Shown here: positions 35,481 to 45,462 of the stretch, piece after piece | Position numbering within the stretch: position 1 is the first letter of the stretch | Layout of the letters: each line of letters begins with the position of its first letter | Assembly: GCA_027422505.1 (NCBI GenBank) | Contig: JAPQWV010001093.1 | Coordinates: 1-64,000 of the forward strand | Length of the DNA stretch: 64,000 bases | Direction of reading: 5' to 3' | From: Craterostigma plantagineum | Lineage: Eukaryota > Streptophyta > Magnoliopsida > Lamiales > Linderniaceae | The notes under the pieces: generated by a model | What the model was told of the DNA's origin: nothing | Seen by the model: only the letters and a program-made list of their open reading frames with translations | Databases searched by the model: none | Position numbers and translations under genes: made by a program

Positions 35481-36541
35481 CTTAACAGTGGTGCACGGTA
35501 GTCAGATCTAATAGCAAGACCGTCCACGTTTCGTTTGGTAATGATCGTTAACTGGAAATAGATCTGCGAAATGAAATGTTTTAGTTTCGAACAAAATAGT
35601 CAAGTTTGAAGAATTTTGAGTTTTGAGTCAAAATATACATGTTCTCTTAATGGAGTCTGTCGTATGTTAAAATCAAATTCGGTCGACTTATTTTTTTTGG
35701 AAAGCGACTTATTTTTTGTGTTGACAATCGATCGTTCTAGTCCTATAGATGTAAGTTCGGGCGATTTTAGTCCTAAGTGCTTAGAATCATGCGATTCAAG
35801 TCCTAGGGAGTCAAAATTGGGCGATAAAGATTTATTTCAAAGTGCTAGAATCGGGCGACGAATTGAATCGGGCGATAGAGATCCTAAAAGCTTGAAGCGG
35901 GCGACAAAGTTCAAGACATTTGGTTTCGAGAGATTGAGAGTCGTGAATCATGCGATAGAGATGATCGATGCTTGGTTTCGGGCGATTTTGGTCCAAATTG
36001 GAAAATTGGTCGTTTCGATTGACTAAAATTTTGTATTGTAGCCCATCGGGTGATTTGAGCATCGGACGATTTTGGTCCAAACTGGAAATTGGGAGTTTCG
36101 ATTGACCAAAATTGGGTACTGTAGCGAATCAGGCGATTTGATCTACAGGAACGAAGAAACGGGCGATAGGGTAAAATGGACTGAAAATCTCCGAGAATTT
36201 GATCGGGCGAAGCTCTGCAACCGTGAACACGTTTCGGGCGAAACTTTCAAATTTCTTTGTACTGTTCTATAGGGTCTACCCGAAAGTGATGAACAGACCT
36301 AGAAAAACAGAAATCGTTTTCGCTCAAATCCGACTCAAACTTGATAGAAATCGACGTGAAAGACCAGAAAATACTCACAATCGGTTTTCTAATGTCTAGA
36401 AGAAAAAAACCAGTGAAAATGATTTGAAAACACCCAAAAACAGAGAAAATACGAAAATGAGTTATCGAGCAAATATGTTCCTCAAATCACGTCGGAATCG
36501 AGCAAAACTGGATTCAAATCGAAGATATTGATCCACGTTAT
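35481..36541 (-). other. Element F untranslated leader with TCGGGCGAT word lattice
   Basis: About 1 kb lies between the PBS and the gag start. On the plus strand it holds more than ten copies of (A/T)TCGGGCGA(T/A) and close variants between 35,750 and 36,245, often followed by TTTTGGTCC or TAGAGATCC. Similar words fill the LTRs of element C. No coding frame is supported. Confidence 0.6.
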
Positions 36542-36553
36542 GCTTTGATACCA
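36542..36553 (-). other. Primer-binding site of element F
   Basis: On the minus strand it reads TGGTATCAAAGC, one base from the initiator-Met complement and common in plant copia elements, two bases after an LTR end GGGCCAACA. Confidence 0.82.
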
Positions 36554-36555
36554 CT

Positions 36556-37780
36556 TGTTGGCCCTTATATTACCAAACAAGGATCAAAAGAAAGGCTTGT
36601 ATGCATAAAACGTGAAGAACACCTTGAGTGTGTGTCAGTGTATGTTTTCTTGAGGAAAAGTACAAGGTGGCTTACTTTTGGAATTCTTTTGATAAACCCC
36701 AATTAGGGTATGTTTGGGCTTTATATACCACAAGTAATTGGTATATTGAAGCCCAGTAGTCACCAAACTTTTGCATAATTACGTAAGTCTCCCCAAACTA
36801 CTAATAACCCACTAAATACTAAATAAACCCAAGTCTCAAGGAATTAGAGGACACTATAATTAATTCCTAAAATCAATATATAGGTTGCGGTCGTAAATGT
36901 GATTGTATGAAGGATAATGAGCCATCTAAAAAACAATCGAAACGAAACTCTTATTAGTTCAATTTATAATTGAGTCGAAAAATTGCATCAACCCATAATA
37001 ATCGATCAATATATGACATGGTTGATAAAATTATAAGCTGTTATGAACACATAGGTTATGCGAAGTGAACATATTTGATAATATGATTTCTAGTAAAATT
37101 TCTAAGTTAGCATATTAGACATGTAAGAGTCTCTGTCGAAGTTTCCTAAGTGTTGAAGTTCAGTTAACACACTGTTCACTCCATGCAATTTTTCGATCGA
37201 GAATTACATTTGCTAAGGAATTTTTCTTAAGTGATGAAATATGTCTATTGCTTACTGTTCACTCCGTTCAATTTTGTGATCGAGAAAATTTATTCGCTAA
37301 TGTTGCCTACAGTGATAAAAACTTGGGAAAGTTTTATCAAGTGTTGAAAGGTTTGTTCAGACTGTAGCCGTTAAATTTTTCGATTGAGGAAGTGTTTTCC
37401 ATGAGAATTTACAATCGAAAAAGTTTTCGGCGAGGGAATGAAATTTTCGTTCTGAGAATTTTCGAGCTAGAAATATCTTCGATTCTAAAAATGTTCACTA
37501 CAAAGTTGTCAATCGAATAAATTGCCAACGAGAAACTTAAGTTAATCGCCGACAAAATTTTCAATCAAACAAAATAGTCTGAAAAATTTCAAACTCCATG
37601 CCGCGAATTTATACGATCGAGAAAGTCAGCGTTGAAAAATTAATTTTATCGCCTCCAATTTTTTAATATCAAATAAAATGTAATCAAAAATTCAATTTTG
37701 GGATGATATGTATGACGCTCGAGAATGGTTGCATCGAAAATAACATTTTTCATAAGTAAGTCTTTCACTCGAATAAAATG
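36556..37780 (-). repeat. Element F 5' LTR (right boundary not resolved)
   Basis: The sequence directly right of the PBS begins TGTTGGCCC on the plus strand, i.e. the LTR ends GGGCCAACA in element orientation. A minus-strand TATATAA lies at 36,721-36,727, so R-U5 would be about 36,556-36,690. Further right, 37,149-37,391 carries three imperfect copies of a unit with TGTTCACTCC and TTCGATCGAGAA. I could not find the outer TG terminus, so the right end is an upper limit set by the GC-rich LINE-like sequence. No gene is seen. Confidence 0.55.
36721..36727 (-). promoter_or_regulatory. TATA box of element F LTR
   Basis: On the minus strand this is TATATAA in the context GTGGTATATAAAGCCC, about 165 bp before the LTR end, a typical plant LTR core promoter. 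Confidence 0.6.
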
Positions 37781-37789
37781 CTAATTAGA

Positions 37790-38107
37790 CCCGGGTTAGC
37801 GGACATGGCGCGATCCCTTCACCGCCGTTTGAAGCTTTTATTGCGCGGGTTAGTGGACATGGCGCGATCCCTTCACCGCCGACGAACCCTCAGACCCGCG
37901 TTGCCGCTCAGACCCCATCTCAGCCGCTACTGTTCCATCGGCGCCCTCGTCGAGTCACTACCGGTATTGCGCCATTAAGAGACCCACGAGCTGGACCGCG
38001 TCTTTGACGTGATACGCCACCACCGCCGCCATCTGTCGAGGTGGAAGACGCCGTGGCTGACAATGAACCTGAGCGATCGATCAGCCCTAGGACGACCAGT
38101 TTAGGAG
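37790..38107 (+). pseudogene. Probable LINE E2 ORF1 fragment, left of element G
   Basis: A GC-rich, proline-rich stretch contrasts sharply with the AT-rich sequence to its left. One forward frame reads RDTPPPPPSVEVEDAVADNEPERS up to the G insertion point, with one stop near 38,003. It would connect with the ORF1 C-terminus right of G (58,137-58,409). A 36-bp word is repeated at 37,792 and 37,846. The link to LINE E2 rests on position and composition, not on a recognised domain. Confidence 0.45.
37792..37881 (+). repeat. Two-copy tandem repeat, period 54 bp
   Basis: A 36-bp segment beginning CGGGTTAGCGGACATGGCGC occurs at 37,792 and, with one change (C to T), at 37,846. Confidence 0.92.
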
Positions 38108-40467
38108 TGTGCCCTCGGAATGCCGAGGACTATGAATAGTATAGGGCGCACGATGATGTATAGGTTGATAGACAGGTTTATTGTATATACCGTCAAATAA
38201 ATTAATGAATATTTATTTTCATTATAATAAAGGCATTATTATTTACTTATCGAATTTAAAGTCTACTTGGCATCCGGCAGTGCGATAAATAAATAACACC
38301 CAAATGTTTGAGTTGGATGTCTGATTCTCGTGGGACGAGAGAGGAGACACCGGAGAGTCCTTAATCTCAGCATTAAATAAAAAGGCCGTAAGTCTAAGGA
38401 TTCTAGGTGGGTGACTAGATATCCGAATATGACTTATCCATTGACGACCACATAGTATCGGTAGTGTCACCGATTACCTGAGAGGTTGTGGGTCGTGATG
38501 GAGATATCGGTGATCGGAGAGATCGCGTATCCGGACATTCGGATCGTATTCGTCTCAATCACATGGATAGGATGTTGTCAATGATTGAACGAATGACTAT
38601 AGCAGCCTCAGACCGATAGGGTCATTGACGGATTTGCTTTCGCGATTTCGGTTTGTCGCTAGTTGGCTAGGTTCGTAAGTGTTCATAAATGAGACACGGG
38701 TCAGCGATGAAACGCAACCGACTTTACGGAGGTGATTGCCGGGCTTTGACGGCTATCGGGATTCAATATTCATATAGGTTAATGTCCTATGAGGTAATCG
38801 GAGAGCGGCGATTATAAAGCCTTCGGCCGAAGCTTGGAAAACTTGCTTGTATTAGATACGGAGCGGAGTTTAAATAATCGGTCCGGTCTCGATTATAACA
38901 TAGTGTTAGGTTAGTGAGTTTGACATTTGCATGGCTCTCACCTAACCGGGATGCAAGTGAAAGGCGTAAGAAGTATTTAAACGTATACACTATAGTCGGT
39001 TCGCCCGAATTTCGATTAGATCAAAATTCGTTCTCAACTGGGATCTGTCCGGTACCGTGGGATTGGCTAGGCGAATACCGGGACTCTTGGATTCCTCCCA
39101 TGTCAGTTGAGACGGACCTAGAGAGTCGCGCTTGAAAATGGTAATGAACTTGAACGAAAACGGCGGGCTTTTCTCTTGAACCTAACGAATGAGATTCGTT
39201 GAGGTAGTGGCATAGTTGATACGAGGTGTCGACGACTTAGTTAAATTCCAGTGACGGTCACGGAAATAATTAGGACTTAAGATTGTCTTAAGTGCTTAAT
39301 TAATTAACTAAGTGGGCTCAATTATAATTAAAATAATTAGATTGGATTTAATTATTTTATTATTTATAATTTAGGGACTAAACTAAGAATTTAAAAACCT
39401 CAAGGGCCAAAATGAAATTGTCATAAAAAAATAAAAATAAAAAAAAAAATTAGTAGAAATATCTTCACATCCACGTTGGGATGTGTAGAACTAATGACTC
39501 ATTAGTTGAGTCATTAACAAGTGTTTGACACTTGTTTCATTTATAAAAAAAAAAATTACATAAATGATAAAAGCAACGTTTGTTGCTTGAGTAGATTAGA
39601 TGACTTGGTACTCATTAGATATAAAACATAAACTAGAGAAAAAGAGTTGTAGAACTTGTAAAGCCACGTCAAGCTACGGGTTCGTTTGACGAGTCCCGAC
39701 GCCCGAACTGAGTTGCGTCTAGCCATCGGGAGTATTCTCAGAGGTTCGTTCAAGGTCATACCGGCGTGATAATCTAGCCCGGAGACCCCGGGATCCAGAC
39801 GAGGTGTATCCACGTCCATCCGAGGCGACAACAGAAGAAATCTCGTTCACCGAAGGTATACCTCGAACCCTAACGATTTGATTTACGAAAAATACCAAAT
39901 GATATCGGAATAATTCGCAAGACCCCTCGCTGGAAACGTCGGGAAGTGTAGAATTATTCTGGAGAATTTGGTATCGATCGGAAATCGCTTCTGTCATCAA
40001 ATAGTTAAAAGACGGCAGACTGCCGTTTTACTCGAATTAATAATTTCGAACCACAGATTTGATTTTGAGAAAAATATCAAACGATGTCGGAATAATTCGA
40101 AAGACCTATCGTTGCGAACGTTAGGAAGTGTAGAATTATTCTGGAAAGTTAGGTATTGATGAAAAATCATTTCGGTCTCCAACTAATCGAAAAACTTCTG
40201 GTTGCCGCTTTATTCGATTAATTTGGATCTAAATTATTAATTCGAATAAAATTGGAAATAAATTCGAATTTTGATAATTAACCACGATCTTCCGAGGCTT
40301 AGGACAGTATCTTAGACCCTCGGGAGAAGTCGAATGGCGTAAGGTTAAATTTAGATATTAAAATCGAAAATTCGCCACCCTACGCCGCTCGGTACAAACC
40401 GTGCTTCCGCTATAGCCACGTTGCGCTGTTCGGGGGCCGGCATCGATTAATTGGGCCCACCCCAACA
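38108..40467 (+). repeat. Element G 5' LTR (2,360 bp)
   Basis: A direct repeat of 55,771-58,134 differing by scattered substitutions and small indels by eye. It starts TGTGCCC and ends CCCCAACA. Minus-strand frames of about 90 codons at the right half occur in both copies but contain no recognisable domain. Confidence 0.93.
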
Positions 40468-40468
40468 G

Positions 40469-40480
40469 TGGTATCAGAGC
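40469..40480 (+). other. Primer-binding site of element G
   Basis: A perfect TGGTATCAGAGC one base after the LTR end. Confidence 0.93.
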
Positions 40481-41568
40481 CAAGGCTCATGTATGTTTCG
40501 ACCGAAGGCCTCGAAAGCCGATGTGGCGAACGAACGGTCGACGTAGTTTGGAGACTATCGTCGCTCGTGACGTCGGTTGGGCACCCGACGTCAAAATTCT
40601 GTGTTGCATGTTTATGTGGGACATTTATGCGGGCTTAGGTTCTAACCGGGTTATTTGTTTAAGGGCCGTTTGCCGCCCCCCGGTATGTACATGGATTACG
40701 GGTTGTTTGGGAAATAATTCCCCCCGTGTTGTATTTTATCGTTTTATTAGATAAATTAGATAAATGACGGACGTTCGATGCAAGGCGAGGTTGGAGGGTT
40801 CGACGACCATCATGTCGATGACTCGACGGTTGAAGATCGAAGACCCGATCGTTTTACGACCCATGTAATAGGACCAGTCTAGAAATAGTCCGCATATTTG
40901 TCCATTTAAATTGCTTTCCTAGGGTTAGGAATTTATTTAACGCATTTATGTGCTCGTGCTTAATTTTAATATGCTATGAGTTACAAAAATCTCCCGTACG
41001 AATACTAAGTGAGTAAAGGGATTGGATGCCCTGTCTTCTATCAAGCTCGGGTCTAGTTGTTACAAAATCTAAATGCAAGGTTTGGTTTCGGGTATGCCGG
41101 CACCTTGCATTTGCTTTTGTTTCGGCTTGCTCGGGTGCATTTGACCCGCTCGCCAAGACCACACTGTGCGGTAAAACGTATGGTTCAAGTGTGCGGTTTT
41201 GAGCAACGTTGATAGGTCGCACTTAGACAGTCATACCGCCTTGTTCCGGGTTTGCCGGCGGGGGTCCCTGACTGAGGCAAAGATAGTTGAGACATTCGAC
41301 AAGGTCGGATTCGTGCGGAGCACGACTTCGTGGGCCGCCGCAAACCAATAAAACGACAGAGGTTGAGGTTTGCACCCGTCCACGGGGACATCAACTCCAC
41401 TATCGAAGTTATCAACGAAACTTCCAAAACATCCGTAGGGAGAATGGAGTTTATGAAAAGATAGTGGGAGTCAAACGGAATAAAAAGTCCTTGTTTGCGT
41501 TTGATAACCTATACAATCGACTTAATATGACTTTTATTTTCTGCAGCATTTTCTCTCTTTGTGAAATC
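40481..41568 (+). other. Element G leader between PBS and gag
   Basis: About 1.1 kb without a supported gene. An open frame enters gag from 41,287, but its first 94 codons have no gag resemblance and the gag start at 41,569 is preferred. The leader would contain packaging signals, none of which can be recognised. Confidence 0.6.
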
Positions 41569-42390
41569 ATGTCGACCGCTTTAAATGTACTGCTCAAGGA
41601 GAATAGGTTGACTGGGCCAAACTATTCAGACTGGCTTCGCAACTTGAGGATTTTCCTTGAGATTGAGAACCTAGTTTATATCCTTGACTCCGAAATGCCG
41701 CCAGCCCCAGGGGCGCGGGCATCCGAGCAGGCTCGTGCCGCTTATGACAAGCGACTGCGTGACGAGAAGCTCGTAAAGGCTCATGTCCTCGGATGATGAG
41801 TAACGCACTGCAGCGTAGCCACGAAAGTATGGCTGATGCTCGGGTGATGGTTCAACATTTGAAAGAGCTTTACGGTGAGACGTCTAGGACAGCTCGCTAT
41901 GTGACTTCGTCGCAGCTCTTCCGATCGAGGATGTCTGAGGGTGAGAATGTTGGCGAACATGTTATGAACATGATCACCATGATCGAGAGGTTGGAAACTC
42001 TCAATTTTCGATTTGATCGGGAATTACAAAATGATCTCATCTTGCAGTCCCTGCCTCCGTCCTTCAATGCGTTCATTGTGAACTACCATCTGAACGGCAT
42101 GACGCTATTGCTTCCTGATCTGATGAATTAGTTAGCAACGGCGCAAGGTCAGATGAAGAGGGCAAAGCAGACTGCACTTGTCGCCACTTCTTTAAAACCC
42201 CAGAAAGGCAAAAAGCAGAAGGGCAACAAGCTCAAGCCGACAGGGAAAGTTTCCAAGAAGAAACTATGTTATGGGAAATCGAAGCAAACCGGTGTAAAGC
42301 AGACGGATAGGTGTCTGCACTGCGGTGCGCTGGGCCACTGGAAGCGGGAGTGTTCAAAGCTCAAGGGTGAGCACGCTGCGTCAGGTTAGG
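41569..42390 (+). pseudogene. Element G gag (copia type) with frameshift and stops
   Basis: The start MSTALNVLLKENRLTGPNYSDWLRN is the classic copia gag opening. MVQHLKELYGETSRT, then MITMIERLETLNF and DLILQSLPPSFNAFIVNYHLN follow. A CCHC knuckle CLHCGALGHWKREC closes it. One-base frameshift near 41,790 (stop 41,794-41,796), an in-frame TAG at 42,129-42,131 where GAG is expected, and another TAG at 42,387-42,389 disable it. Gag would form the particle shell and, via the knuckle, bind genomic RNA. Confidence 0.88.
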
Positions 42391-42608
42391 AACTTAACGT
42401 TTTAGAAACAGTTTGTTCTTCATCTGTATACTCTACTTCCTGGATATTGGATTCGGGGGCTAGTACTCACATTTGTGTTTCCACGCAGGATCTGGGACCA
42501 AGTAGAGCGCTTGGGAGCGTGAGATCGAGGTCAGAGTGGGAAGCGGGGATAGTATCTCGGCAAGCCACGGATCAAGATCTCTTGTATTATCTTCTGGGCA
42601 TGTGTTGC
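42391..42608 (+). pseudogene. Element G protease region, left of element H
   Basis: The aspartic-protease motif WILDSGASTHIC lies at about 42,444-42,480. The frame then shifts by about 42,530. The second frame (to 42,608) joins exactly in phase with 52,875 once H and one GTTGC copy are removed, so the H insertion itself caused no frameshift beyond interruption. Confidence 0.82.
42604..42608. repeat. Left target-site duplication of element H (GTTGC)
   Basis: GTTGC here and at 52,870-52,874 exactly flank the two H LTR termini. The 5-bp length fits Ty3/gypsy. Confidence 0.95.
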
Positions 42609-45427
42609 TGTCAGGACCCGTCGTCCCGCCCTCGTATTCCGTTCTAAATCTAAGTGTTAATGCTTTGTTATCGTGCGAGTACGTAAAAATGCGAATAAAA
42701 TTTTTCATTTTAAACGTGCACGCGGAAGTCTTATATACATGTCAAAAGAATATTCGTAATTCGTTCTACAAATTATCGAAATCGTGTCTACACAAAATAC
42801 AAGTGTATGTGTGTGCAGCCAAAAGCTCCCTATGCGCCCGGCCTTCACAGGTCGTCATCCATACACACTCCCACCTCAAAAGCAGCCGGATAGCTTCAAA
42901 TGACTGGCCTCGCATAAAGTTCGGATCACGTACCGTGATCGTCTGTACCTACAACACGTAACATAAACAATGAGCCACCGAGGCTCAGTAAGCGGAAATT
43001 ATGCATGTATGCACATGTCCTAACGATCGACAATCCACGTCGTCGTTTTCTATCGCTCGTACACTTCTACTCATACTCTTACTCTTATATTCTTATTTCA
43101 TTCGGGCCCTCGGCTTTCTATCCCACTATGCGCCATATCATAGAGATCTCAAGTGTGGAGGTTCTCACACCAGAAGGTCACCCGAAGGAATCTTCCCTTA
43201 CTCTGGCCTCCACGCGGACGCTTCTCACTGGTAGCCAACACCGAGGCCACTAACCACGGAGGTCACCCGAAGGAATCTTCCCTCCGGGTAGTGTTTTACA
43301 CGCTAGAAGGTCACCCGAAGGAATCTTCCCTTACACAGCGTGTGCCCCGGCCGCATCCTCCAGGTTGCATCTCCCGCATACGGGGTATTTCCCCAGCCTC
43401 TTATACAGGCCTTATGGCTTCATTCGCCATGGTCGCATAGGGGTAGCCGTGACTCTTCATTCGAGTCGACACCAACACCAATATCGGCGAGTATACATCG
43501 CACACAGGCGATCTTATGCACGCTCATACCTCGCGCCTTACGTACTACGCATGCGTGCAAGTGCTCATGCTATGCTCATGTACATATGCAAAGATCTCGG
43601 GTCAGGGTTAAATTAAATTTCGACATTGTAATGAAAAGCTCGAGCTATTGTTTTCGAAATAAATTTCGGGTTGCATGGTTAATTCGGTCCCGACATTTTA
43701 TGTGTAAGAACTCGACATTTGTTTTGGTATAAAGCTCGATATCGTACATATGAGGGTTCGACATTTTCGTTCTACAAAGATCTCGACAATCATATGTAAA
43801 GATTTCGGAATAAATAAAATAGGTCTCGACATCGTTTAAATATCAGGTTGTATGGTTGGTTAGGTATCGACATCGATACAGGGTTGATCCCGACATTTTT
43901 ATAATGGAGACCTCGAAATTCAATAGAACTCGACAGTTAGTAAATCTCGAGGTGCTACCCGACAATGTATTTCGACATTTGAAACAGAAAATGTCGATAC
44001 GAATTTTAACATAGCTCTCAGCATATTGGCTCGACATCCTATCTGTCATTTCGACATTCACTAACATCCCGACTTTTTTAGTAAATATCGATATTGTGTT
44101 TCGACATTTGTCTTTTTAGCATGGTTTCGACATTTGAGACAACAAATGTCGACATGAGTTCAACGTGGCTCTCGACATTTTTCTTAATATCGTTTCGACA
44201 TTTCTCCTTAATGTGGTTTCGACGTTTATCTCGACTTTTTACTCAGCATTATATATATCATTCGACATTTACTTGAATATCCCGACATTATTCTTCGACA
44301 TTTATAATTGGAAATGTCGGCATGAGACTCAACATGAGTCTCGACATTTATACCATGGCAAATCTCGATATCATAGGCAACGACATTTTTCATTGGTTCT
44401 CGACATTTTCCCTCTAGCTCGACATCCTATTCGGTTCGACGTTTGTCTCGACGTGTATATCAATTTCTTTGAATTCGACATTTTATCCAGTTAGAAGGTC
44501 TCGACATTTTGGAACATAAGATGTCGATATGAAATTCACCTCGACTTTTTACTCGACATTCTATCTATCCTTTCGGTATTTACCTTAACCTGTCGACATT
44601 ATCATACACTTCGATCTTCAAACGTTCTTCACCCCTCGAAACCAGATTCTTAGCTAACTTTACCCAGAATTATAAGCTCTAAATCACATACTAAGCTACC
44701 CAACTCCATATCTGCCCAAACGGAAATCATTAGAACTAACCTAAGCTCGGCATTTTTTAGGGTTTTCTCGTGTTCTTCCTAAAAATTGCTTTTAGTGACC
44801 TTAATACTTTCAACTACACATACCATACGAAATTAAAAGCTTAAAGAGGATATTTTACTTACCAACTTCGAATCCTTAAGCTAGTTGAAGTGCTCTTGGT
44901 TCAATTTTTGGCTCGGCTCCTTTCTCTTTTTCTTTCTTTCCAGTTTTCGTTTGTTGTTAGGTATAGTTATGGGGTTTTGAAAAACATTTAGCTAGATATT
45001 TTTCTTGCAATTTTTTGTTAGATGGGGCATGGGTGGCGTGGGTTTTCCCTTGAATTAGGGAACTTTGCCTCCCATTTTGGTTTTTCATGGATTGGGCCTA
45101 GTTCCATTCTTAGCCCACTTAGAAATTCCTTATTAATAAATTCATGGTCCAAAGTAACTTCCTAGCCCAATATAAAATTCTAGCAAACTCTTATTTGGCT
45201 ATCATTTAGTTTTCCCTTCTTTATTATTTTCGAAAATCCCTCTCATGAACTCGGGTCATCGTGGGCACATATTATTGTCATGTATTTGCACGAAATTCAC
45301 GTAGCACGTAAGAACGAAAATCGTAAGATCACATAAATATAAATCATGTAGGCAATAAACACTTATCACTTAGTTCACAGTCATAATTTTATTGGCCGAC
45401 CTAGCTTGCGGGGATCGGGGTCCTACA
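42609..45427 (-). repeat. Element H 3' LTR (2,819 bp)
   Basis: A direct copy of 49,729-52,869 lacking 318 bp (equivalent to 50,719-51,036), with CAAA microhomology at the break (left copy near 43,587-43,593). It contains a TCGACATTT word lattice (about 43,610-44,620), three copies of GGTCACCCGAAGGAATCTTC (43,176, 43,261, 43,309) and the two-dyad block (43,451-43,489). The 109-codon open frame at 44,165-44,494 recurs in the other LTR but consists of lattice words and is not a gene. Confidence 0.94.
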
Positions 45428-45428
45428 T

Positions 45429-45442
45429 CCTCCCCCCCTTAA
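45429..45442 (-). other. Polypurine tract of element H
   Basis: On the minus strand it is a TTAAGGGGGGGAGG-like run just before the LTR start TGTAGGACC. Confidence 0.85.
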
Positions 45443-45462
45443 GGAGGATTTCGCCCCCGAAA

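Larger units (their letters stand above)
32834..36555 (-). mobile_element. Element F: Ty1/copia retrotransposon (5' part, minus strand), interrupted by element C
   Basis: Read on the minus strand, a Met-tRNA PBS (36,542-36,553) is followed by an about 1-kb leader, a decayed gag (35,480 down to 33,089) and the start of the protease region, where element C is inserted. A GPIFKWVP-like stretch at the very edge (about 32,834-32,856) resembles the copia gag-protease linker, supporting insertion of C into F coding sequence. The rest of F pol lies beyond the left end of the window. The 5' LTR continues to the right from 36,556. Confidence 0.72.

Noticed and set aside
40521..40754. Short plus-strand open frame in the G leader
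   Set aside because: No conserved copia leader protein is known to me here and there is no domain or coding signature.
44165..44494. 109-codon plus-strand open frame repeated at 51,609-51,938
   Set aside because: Identical only because it lies in both LTRs of a young element; its composition follows the repeated words.
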